A DNA stretch of 64,000 nt, taken from contig NZ_VZPV01000001.1 in the NCBI RefSeq assembly GCF_008801405.1, forward strand, positions 2,480,001-2,544,000, written 5' to 3'. This stretch comes from Ralstonia insidiosa. Lineage in GTDB: Bacteria; Pseudomonadota; Gammaproteobacteria; Burkholderiales; Burkholderiaceae. A program made the position numbers and the translations under genes. This document shows, piece by piece, positions 58,390 through 64,000 of this stretch (positions are counted from its first letter, which is position 1; each line of letters starts with the position of its first letter). The notes beneath the pieces were generated by a model, which was not told the origin of the DNA, ran no database searches, and saw only the letters and a program-made list of their open reading frames with translations.

Positions 58390-58866
58390 ATGACTGCCAC
58401 CACACTCACCCGCGAGTCCCTGCTGGAAGCGGCCTCTGCCCGCCGCGAGGCCGACCAGCTCCAGTACTTCGGCGCCCTGTCGCCGCAAGAAGCTGCCGCC
58501 CTGCTGGCGGCCGATCCGCAAGCCCATCTGGTGGACGTGCGCACACGCGCTGAACTGGACTGGGTTGGTACCCCGGACGTGGCGCCCGATCAGTTCACAC
58601 ACGTGGAGTGGAACCAGTACCCGGGCGGCGTGCGCAACGCGAACTTCCTCAGCGCGCTGGAAGCGGCCGTGCCGAAGGACGTGCCGGTGCTGTTCCTGTG
58701 CCGAAGCGCAGCGCGCTCCAAGCATGCCGCCGTAGCGGCCGCACAGGCCGGCTACACGCTGGCGATGGATGTGTTGGAAGGTTTCGAGGGCGCCAAGGAC
58801 AGCGAAGGCCATCGCAAGACGGTGGAAGGCTGGTGCTTCCGCGGCTTGCCGTGGCACGGCGCATAA
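58390..58866 (+). CDS. Rhodanese-like sulfurtransferase
   Basis: The 158-residue protein is a single rhodanese domain. It shows HLVDVRTRAELDWVG at the start and the active-site loop LFLCRSAARSKHAA with Cys104 as persulfide carrier. VLEGFEGAKDSEGHRKTVEGWCFRGLPW at the end is typical of a widespread subgroup of proteobacterial rhodaneses. Such enzymes transfer sulfane sulfur; donor and acceptor are unknown. The ATG at 58390 is used. It is divergent from glnA and shares its long regulatory spacer. Confidence 0.87.
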   Translation: MTATTLTRESLLEAASARREADQLQYFGALSPQEAAALLAADPQAHLVDVRTRAELDWVGTPDVAPDQFTHVEWNQYPGGVRNANFLSALEAAVPKDVPVLFLCRSAARSKHAAVAAAQAGYTLAMDVLEGFEGAKDSEGHRKTVEGWCFRGLPWHGA

Positions 58867-58900
58867 CGACACAGCGCGCCGCCCACGGAATTCAAGGCAA

Positions 58901-59719
58901 TCAGGACGCCGCTGCGGCGTCCGCCTCAATGATCTCGCCGCCCAGCGCCAGCGCGCCTTCGCGCAGCACCACATAGGCGCGCGCTACGGCCTCGGGTGAA
59001 CCCTTCACCCCTAGGTCGATGTGCGAGCGGGCATAGCGCTCGCCGCGCGCTGCATCGCCAACGCTGGGCAGGCTGAACACCTTCACGCCATCGAACTCGG
59101 CCTCGATGCGCTCCATCAGCGGCGTCAGCCTCGACTCCGGCAAGCCAAACACCAGGAACGAGCGCTCCTCGCGCGGCGCGCGGTGGAATTGATCGCCGTA
59201 GTAGGTGTCGAGCACCCACTCCATCATCGGCCACGCCATCACCGGAAAGCCCGGCATGAAGTGATGATGCGCCACCGAGAAGCCTGGGATGCGGTTGTAG
59301 CTGTTCGGAATGATGCGCGCACCCTGCGGGAACTCGCCCATCTTGAAACGGTGCTGGTTCTCGGGCGTGGTGAGATCGGCCTTGACCGGGTCACCAGCAG
59401 CCGTGTCGGCAATGCGCTGCGCAATCAGCTCACGCGCCTCAGGATGCAATTCCAGCGGCACGCCCAGCGCGGCGGCAGCACATTGGCGTGTGTGGTCATC
59501 AGGCGTGGCGCCGATGCCGCCGGTGCAAAACACCACGTCATCGCTGGCGAACGTGCGCTTGAGCACGCTGGTGATGCGCGCCGGCTGGTCGCCGACATAC
59601 TCGGCCCACTCCAGCGCCAGACCGCGCTCGCCCAGTACTTCGATCAGCTTGCGCAGGTGCTTGTCTTCGCGGCGGCCGGAGAGGATCTCGTCGCCGATGA
59701 TGATCATGCCGAAAGCCAT
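58901..59719 (-). CDS. MoCF/CinA N-terminal-type protein (molybdopterin-binding fold)
   Basis: The 272 residues start with IIIGDEILSGRREDKHLRKLIEVLGERGL and include FCTGGIGATPDDHTRQCAAAALG, the signatures of the MoCF domain in CinA-type proteins. In CinA this domain acts as an ADP-ribose or NAD-related pyrophosphatase. The C-terminal deamidase domain (PncC/CinA-C) is absent, so this is a stand-alone COG1058-type protein. The PGFSVAHHHFMPGFPVMAWPMMEW segment fits that family. It lies 11 bases after the EI24-domain gene and is probably cotranscribed. Confidence 0.85.
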   Translation of the reverse strand: MAFGMIIIGDEILSGRREDKHLRKLIEVLGERGLALEWAEYVGDQPARITSVLKRTFASDDVVFCTGGIGATPDDHTRQCAAAALGVPLELHPEARELIAQRIADTAAGDPVKADLTTPENQHRFKMGEFPQGARIIPNSYNRIPGFSVAHHHFMPGFPVMAWPMMEWVLDTYYGDQFHRAPREERSFLVFGLPESRLTPLMERIEAEFDGVKVFSLPSVGDAARGERYARSHIDLGVKGSPEAVARAYVVLREGALALGGEIIEADAAAAS

Positions 59720-59730
59720 GTCAGTCCTTG

Positions 59731-60588
59731 TTATTCGCGGGGCAGTTCAATGCTCCGCACGTCGATGACGCTCGCCTCGACCATGCGTGCGGGTGGCGCC
59801 TCGGCGCGCAAGCGTGTGAGCGCACGCAGGCAGAAATGCCCAAACCACAGCGCCGAGAAGATGAAGATCAGCACGTACAGCCAGATGACGGCAATCGCAA
59901 TGATCGGGAACAGCACGATCGTCACCACCGACGACACCCACAGCAGCGTGGGCGCCGAGCCCAGCATGCCGACTGCAATGCCGATGCCCAGCAGCGGCAA
60001 CCGGTAGCGCTGCATGATCGCCCGGCGCTCTTCAGGCGTGGCGTGATCGGCCAGCGCGTCGTAGGTCATCAGGCGGTAAGTCAGCCAGCCCCACAGCAAT
60101 GGGGGGATCAATGCGAAGAACGGCGGAATCAGCCAAAGCGGCAGCGTGACGATCGCCACCAGGATGAACACCAGCGTGCACAGCAGCGCATGCATCACGC
60201 TGCCCACCACCGAACCGCCCTTGCGACGCTCCAACTGCGGGTAGCTGCGATCCAGAAAACGCATGACCGGCGGCACCGCCGTCACGCTCACAAAAACGAG
60301 GATCGACACGACGATCACCGGCACCAGCAGTGTGATGACCAGCAGCGGCGCGATGGCCGACCACAAACCCGACATGCCGATGGCGCCCAGACCGCTCTTG
60401 ATCCAGCCCATAAACGCCCAGCTTTCCACGGCGCCCCGCGCCATGCCGTTCATCGCATCCCAGCCGAAGTACAGGACGGCGCCCCACACCACGATGGCAA
60501 CCACAAACGGCAGCACGGTCAGGAACAACATGCGCGGATGCAGTTGGGAGAGCAGCGCGCGGCCAAACGAGCGAATCAGATCGTTCAT
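59731..60588 (-). CDS. EI24-domain membrane protein (CysZ-like)
   Basis: The 285-residue protein has several long hydrophobic stretches (about residues 20-45, 65-105, 125-165 and 195-245). The EI24/CysZ-like pattern is visible in HPRMLFLTVLPFVVAIVVWG near the start and WGWLTYRLMTYDALADHATPEERRAIM in the loop. CysZ imports sulfate, but this branch is not characterised and no cysteine-synthesis gene is adjacent. It is followed at 11 bases by the MoCF-domain gene. Confidence 0.82.
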   Translation of the reverse strand: MNDLIRSFGRALLSQLHPRMLFLTVLPFVVAIVVWGAVLYFGWDAMNGMARGAVESWAFMGWIKSGLGAIGMSGLWSAIAPLLVITLLVPVIVVSILVFVSVTAVPPVMRFLDRSYPQLERRKGGSVVGSVMHALLCTLVFILVAIVTLPLWLIPPFFALIPPLLWGWLTYRLMTYDALADHATPEERRAIMQRYRLPLLGIGIAVGMLGSAPTLLWVSSVVTIVLFPIIAIAVIWLYVLIFIFSALWFGHFCLRALTRLRAEAPPARMVEASVIDVRSIELPRE

Positions 60589-60675
60589 GCAGGAGTCGGA
60601 AAATCAGGGAGCGGACAGCCTAGCACAGCAGGCCGACATGCTGCCGGCATCGCCTCAGGTCACGCAGAGTGCCCC

Positions 60676-61650
60676 TCAGGCGCGGCCAATCAGACGCTTG
60701 AAGCCCAGCCATTGCTGGCGCAGCACGCCGCGTCCGTAGTCGCGCGAACGGCCTTGCGGCGCGGGCAGCTGATCGCGGATGCCGGTGGCGTGATAGTCCG
60801 GCGAGAAGATGGCGGTGCCAAACAGCATGTCCCACCACGGGAACAGCACACCGAAGTTACAGCCACCCAGCACGCCCGGTTTGCCCGGCACCTCGTGCCC
60901 GAGGCCGATGGCGTGGTGCAACCGGTGAAAGCGCGGCGAGATCAGCAGCCGCCCACCCAGCCAGCCGAAGTGCAGCCGCACATTGGCGTGCTGCAAGCTT
61001 TGCAGCAATTGCGAGACAGCAACCAGCAGCACGTACTGCGACGGCTCAACCCCGATGGCCAGTGCGGCGATGGCGAACACCGCACCGCGCAGCACATCGT
61101 CGAGGATGTGGTTACGGTCATCCGACCACATCGTCATCTGCTGCTGGCTGTGGTGCAGCGAATGCAGGTTCCACCACCAGTGGAACTTGTGCGACAGGCG
61201 GTGGTACCAGTAGTCGAGCAGGTCGAACAGCACCAGGTAGATCAGAAAGCTGACGATGGCGACAGACGTGACGCCCGGCCACCAGTCTTCAACGTTCAGG
61301 TGTGCCCAGCCCCAGAAGCGCAGCTTGCCGTCCAGGTCGTCGATCAGCGGCTGCAGCGTGAAGAACATCAGCAGCGGGAAGAAACCGAGCCGATGGAACA
61401 ACGTGTAGAAGATGTCCGAGCGCACGGCCTTTCGGTCATGCATCGGCTCCACCGGGCGCCAGCGCTCCAGCGGCCGCAGAACCAGCAGCAACACGGCGAT
61501 CTGCACCAGCCCCATCAACAGCCATTCAGTGCCGGGGTACGCATCTTCAACGTAGCCACCGAGGCCAATCGCATAGGTGAGCGGCATCACGATGTGCTGA
61601 AACAGCACATCCTGCGCTTGCGTGAAGGTGTCGGAAATCCAGTCGAACAT
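60676..61650 (-). CDS. Fatty acid hydroxylase / sterol desaturase superfamily protein, last gene of a three-gene cluster
   Basis: The 324-residue membrane protein has the His-cluster signature HRLSHKFHWWWNLHSLHHSQQ plus HNILDD and HRLHHAIGLGHE, which bind the di-iron centre. About four hydrophobic segments lie in the first 160 residues and around VLLVAVSQLLQ. It should oxidise a lipid, but the substrate is unknown. The ATG at 61650 is used; a GTG at 61659, directly after the preceding stop, is an alternative. Its tight spacing behind the polysaccharide deacetylase and beta-propeller genes suggests a shared function. Confidence 0.82.
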   Translation of the reverse strand: MFDWISDTFTQAQDVLFQHIVMPLTYAIGLGGYVEDAYPGTEWLLMGLVQIAVLLLVLRPLERWRPVEPMHDRKAVRSDIFYTLFHRLGFFPLLMFFTLQPLIDDLDGKLRFWGWAHLNVEDWWPGVTSVAIVSFLIYLVLFDLLDYWYHRLSHKFHWWWNLHSLHHSQQQMTMWSDDRNHILDDVLRGAVFAIAALAIGVEPSQYVLLVAVSQLLQSLQHANVRLHFGWLGGRLLISPRFHRLHHAIGLGHEVPGKPGVLGGCNFGVLFPWWDMLFGTAIFSPDYHATGIRDQLPAPQGRSRDYGRGVLRQQWLGFKRLIGRA

Positions 61651-61659
61651 GGCGAACAC

Positions 61660-62490
61660 TCAACGGGCTGCCGGGTGAGCGGCAAACCAGGCCTTGTACT
61701 GCGGGTGATCGCGCAGCGTGGCGAAGCAGAAACCCTTGCGCTCCAGGCCCGTGATCAGCGGCTCCAGGTCAGCTGGCGCCCACGGGTCCTTGCGCGACCA
61801 GATGCCCAGGTGCGCCATGGTGATGTCGCCATCGCGCAGGTTGGACAGCGCCTTTTGCAGCAGCGCGTCGTTCGGATAGCGCTCGGACGGCAATTCGTCG
61901 CCGAGGAAACCGGCGGGCGCCCAAGCCACGTGGGCAAAACCGCACTGCTTGGCCCAGCCTTCGGTGGTGGCCGACAGATGCCCGCCCGGCGCACGCCACA
62001 GCGGGTCCATCGGCTGGCCAGTCATGGCCTTGAAGCGTTCGGCGCTGCGCTTGAGTTCCGAGCAGAATTCGGGCTCGCCCCAGACGACGTTGCGGCCGCC
62101 CTGCTCGCCGAACTGCGGGCGGAAGCGGACTTTTCCGGCGCCAGCTTCGCCCTTGTAGTAGACGTGATCGAAGGTGTGCGTGCCGAAAGCGTGGCCGTCG
62201 GCCGCCAGCGATTTCCAGTACGGCGCCCAACCATCGTCCAGCGTGCTGTCGCCATTGATCGTCTTCTCATTGGCGAGGAAGAACGTGGCGTGGATGCGAT
62301 GGCGGCGCAGCGTGTCGGCAATCAACTGCGCCTGACTCATGCTGCCGGTATCGAACGTCAGGTAGACGGTGCCCTTGCAGGCGCCGGCATTCACGCCGCC
62401 AGGCGCTGCCATGGCTAGCGCACACAGCCCCAGGGCTGCCGTAGCGGCCACCGTGCGAAGTATCGACAGACCCGTTTTCATGGCCGCCAT
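61660..62490 (-). CDS. Exported polysaccharide deacetylase (NodB-like)
   Basis: A signal peptide (MAAMKTGLSILRTVAATAAL and on to ALAMAAPG) precedes the NodB domain. Motif 1 is VYLTFDTGSMSQ, in which the usual TFDDG second Asp is Thr. Motif 2 is GTHTFDH with the metal histidines, motif 3 is LWRAPGGHLSATTEG, and a late HLGIW may supply the catalytic His. The changed Asp leaves it open whether it is an active metal-dependent deacetylase. The 276-residue protein lies 3 bases after the beta-propeller stop and directly before the desaturase gene. Confidence 0.85.
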   Translation of the reverse strand: MAAMKTGLSILRTVAATAALGLCALAMAAPGGVNAGACKGTVYLTFDTGSMSQAQLIADTLRRHRIHATFFLANEKTINGDSTLDDGWAPYWKSLAADGHAFGTHTFDHVYYKGEAGAGKVRFRPQFGEQGGRNVVWGEPEFCSELKRSAERFKAMTGQPMDPLWRAPGGHLSATTEGWAKQCGFAHVAWAPAGFLGDELPSERYPNDALLQKALSNLRDGDITMAHLGIWSRKDPWAPADLEPLITGLERKGFCFATLRDHPQYKAWFAAHPAAR

Positions 62491-62493
62491 GCG

Positions 62494-63489
62494 TTAGATA
62501 AGTGGAGCGCGCGAACGGAAGTAGATGCCGTGCGGCGAGCGCCCGACCTTGATCTTGTCCACCACCGTACGGCTTGCCACATCGACGATGGCCACCGTCT
62601 TGGCCCAGCGGCAGGTCACCCAGAGCTGCTTGCCGTCGGCGGTCAACTCCATATCGTCCGGACCGGGCGGCAGGCCAGTGATGTCGCCCACCTTGGTCAG
62701 CGTTTGCTGGTCGATGATGCTGATCGTGCCCGACACGCGGTTCGACAGGAACAGATGGCGCTTGTCGCCCAGCGCGCGGAAGTTGTGCGCGCCCTTGCCG
62801 GTCGGGATGCGTTTGACGCTGGTGCGGGTATGCCAGTCGATCACCTCAACGTAATCGGCGCCCGTCATACCAACCAGCAGGTATTTTTGATCCGTCGTGA
62901 CCCACACGCCGGCCGGCGCGGAGCCGATGGTCATGCGCCACATCACGGTCTGCGTGGGCAGATCGATGGCCATCACCTCGTTGGAATCCTGCACGGTGAT
63001 GAACGCGATCTTGCTGTCGGCGGTAAAGGCAATGTGGCTCGGCGTCTTGGCGGCCGGAATTTGCTTGGCGATGGTGAGCGCGTGACCGTCCCAACGATAG
63101 ATATCAACGCGGTCCAGACGGTTGCCGGTGGTCAGGAACCACTTCTGGTCAGGCGAGAAGCCGATCTGGTACGGGTCATCAATGCGGGGCACGCGCTGTT
63201 GAATCTTGCCCGTGACCGGATCAAGGAACACCAGATCGTTGCCGACGGCGTTGGCGACAATCAGCGACTTTTCATCGGGCGTGGCAATCAGGTGGTGCGG
63301 CTCCTTGCCGACCGGGAAGGTCTCCAGCACCTTGCGGGTGTCCTTGTCGATCAGTGAGACGCTGGCGTCGCCCGAGTTGAGCACAGTGACGACTTCAGCA
63401 CGCGCCGCATGCGCTGCCATCAGGGCAGCGGCCGACAGAACGAGTGTGGAGAACCAACGGGAGGCAAACGAGGCGCGCGAGGCAGACAT
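62494..63489 (-). CDS. Exported YVTN/cytochrome-D1-like beta-propeller protein
   Basis: The 331 residues have a signal peptide (about 1-32, ending AARA) followed by repeating propeller blades of about 40 residues. Typical blades show the pattern SLIDKDTRKVLETFPVGKEP, ATPDEKSLIVANAVGNDLVF and ELTADGKQLWVTCRWAKTVA. No heme motif CXXCH is present, so it is not a cytochrome. Such YncE-like proteins are periplasmic and bind partners or peptidoglycan. The ATG at 63489 is used, with TTG 63507 as alternative. It is the first gene of the three-gene cluster. Confidence 0.85.
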   Translation of the reverse strand: MSASRASFASRWFSTLVLSAAALMAAHAARAEVVTVLNSGDASVSLIDKDTRKVLETFPVGKEPHHLIATPDEKSLIVANAVGNDLVFLDPVTGKIQQRVPRIDDPYQIGFSPDQKWFLTTGNRLDRVDIYRWDGHALTIAKQIPAAKTPSHIAFTADSKIAFITVQDSNEVMAIDLPTQTVMWRMTIGSAPAGVWVTTDQKYLLVGMTGADYVEVIDWHTRTSVKRIPTGKGAHNFRALGDKRHLFLSNRVSGTISIIDQQTLTKVGDITGLPPGPDDMELTADGKQLWVTCRWAKTVAIVDVASRTVVDKIKVGRSPHGIYFRSRAPLI

Positions 63490-63557
63490 AGCGAGAAGAT
63501 TCAGCAACTTAGCCAGCCATTTTAACGCCCGCTGTTATGGCGTCGCTGACACAAATC

Positions 63558-63580
63558 AAAAAAAGAAAGTGGGAACTTTC
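63558..63580 (-). terminator. Intrinsic terminator after hrpA
   Basis: On the minus strand a stem GAAAGT/ACTTTC (63580-63575 with 63570-63565) with a TCCC loop is followed directly by seven T residues. It separates hrpA from the beta-propeller gene cluster. Confidence 0.7.
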
Positions 63581-63605
63581 CCAGCGCCCAGCAATGCACG
63601 GCGGG

Positions 63606-64000
63606 CTACCGCTGCATCGATTCCCATACTTTCTGCAACCGTTTGACCGACATCGGCACCGGTGTGCGCAACTCCTGCGCAAACAGGGCGATGCGCAACT
63701 CCTCCAGCATCCAGCGGAATTCCTCCATGCGCGGGTCGCTGCCACCCTGCCCTTGCACGCGCAATGCTTTCTCGGCGCGCTGATATTGCTGGATCAGCGG
63801 CGCCATCTCCTGCATGCGCTGCGCGTCGCGCGCCGGGTCGGCCTTGAGCTTGTCGATGCGCAAGGCGATGCCTTTCAGGTAACGCGGGAAGTGCGTCAAC
63901 TGCGCATACGGCGTCGCCTCGATAAAGCGCTTGTGCATCAGCGTCTTAAGCTGCGCGTCGATATCCGCAGCGGCGGCAGCAAATGGCTTGGCGATCTGCA
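63606..64000 (-). CDS. hrpA: ATP-dependent RNA helicase HrpA, C-terminal part (cut by the window edge)
   Basis: Only the last 131 codons are inside the window, and the frame is open to its right end. The segment FPRYLKGIALRIDKLKADPARD and the motif EEFRWMLEELRIALFAQELRTPVPMSVKRL are the characteristic C-terminus (DUF3418 domain) of the DEAH-box helicase HrpA. The full protein should have about 1300 residues, so the start lies far outside. A terminator follows within 50 bases. Confidence 0.88.
   Translation of the reverse strand, partial: QIAKPFAAAAADIDAQLKTLMHKRFIEATPYAQLTHFPRYLKGIALRIDKLKADPARDAQRMQEMAPLIQQYQRAEKALRVQGQGGSDPRMEEFRWMLEELRIALFAQELRTPVPMSVKRLQKVWESMQR

Noticed and set aside
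59728..62418. 896-codon plus-strand frame across four minus-strand genes
   Set aside because: The composition (Gln, Arg, His runs) is typical of antisense translation, and the opposite strand has signal peptides and motifs in three of four genes.
62494..63489. Heme d1 cytochrome identity for the beta-propeller gene
   Set aside because: The blades resemble the D1 fold but there is no CXXCH motif and no nir cluster nearby, so a YncE-like propeller is the safer call.
1..64000. CRISPR arrays, insertion sequences, prophage or integron features
   Set aside because: I found no regularly spaced repeats, transposase or integrase reading frames, or target-site duplications; composition looks uniform.

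Overview
The window is a GC-rich (roughly 60-65% by eye), gene-dense chromosomal segment of a betaproteobacterium. Gene order and protein sequences fit Burkholderiaceae, most likely Ralstonia or a close relative. Pointers are the rpsF-priB-rpsR-rplI order, odhA-odhB-lpd with zapE behind it, a ugpBAEC-ugpQ operon, the full ccoNOQP-GHIS set with an Fnr regulator, and glnA-ntrB-ntrC. This is inference from gene content; no 16S gene is present. I see no insertion sequence, integrase, phage gene or CRISPR array. About 60 protein genes and one tRNA-His gene (GTG anticodon) are supported.

Layout. 1-3.7 kb: ribosomal/primosomal operon on the minus strand, then asparaginase and ferredoxin-NADP reductase. 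3.7-7.8 kb: lexA with two SOS boxes, a possible small protein and small-RNA stretch, a cupin, an exported M20 peptidase and an NTF2-like protein. 7.8-13.1 kb: tRNA-His, dusA, a 3-hydroxyisobutyryl-CoA hydrolase-like gene, a fatty acid hydroxylase-type membrane protein, typA. 13.3-18.5 kb: plus-strand MarR-NodT-EmrA-EmrB efflux operon. 18.5-27.8 kb: translation/transcription operon rimP-nusA-infB-rbfA-truB (minus strand), preceded by scpB-rluB. 28.3-38.1 kb: TauE/SafE-like protein, fnr and the cbb3 oxidase cluster. 38.2-46.1 kb: ComB-like phosphatase, then the 2-oxoglutarate dehydrogenase operon. 46.4-52.9 kb: glycerol-3-phosphate ABC transporter (ugp), a HAD phosphatase and a 59-residue protein. 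53-58.3 kb: nitrogen control block glnA-DUF4124-ntrB-ntrC. 58.4-64 kb: rhodanese, MoCF-domain protein, EI24 protein, an apparently coupled trio (fatty acid hydroxylase, polysaccharide deacetylase, beta-propeller) and the 3' end of hrpA, cut by the window edge.

How it works together. Several regulators sit beside sites they would be expected to use. LexA has two CTGT-N8-ACAG boxes. Fnr lies next to a cbb3 cluster with a perfect FNR box before ccoN and a one-mismatch box before ccoI. NtrBC sits downstream of a glnA gene with a sigma-54-like promoter and two GCAC-N7-GTGC enhancer sites. A MarR regulator has a 12-bp palindrome over its own promoter. The ugp operon has a Pho-box-like site 9 bp before a -10 element. 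RNA-level control is suggested by a terminator-like hairpin in the rimP leader, a terminator between infB and rbfA, and structured RNA ahead of odhA, where Burkholderiales carry the described sucA RNA motif.

Novelty. Most of the window is core genome. The least explained pieces are the desaturase/deacetylase/beta-propeller trio (60.7-63.5 kb), the DUF4124 gene inside the glnA-ntrBC block, the shortened FixH plus 84-residue membrane protein ending the cbb3 operon, and the double hairpin-terminator stretch after lexA.
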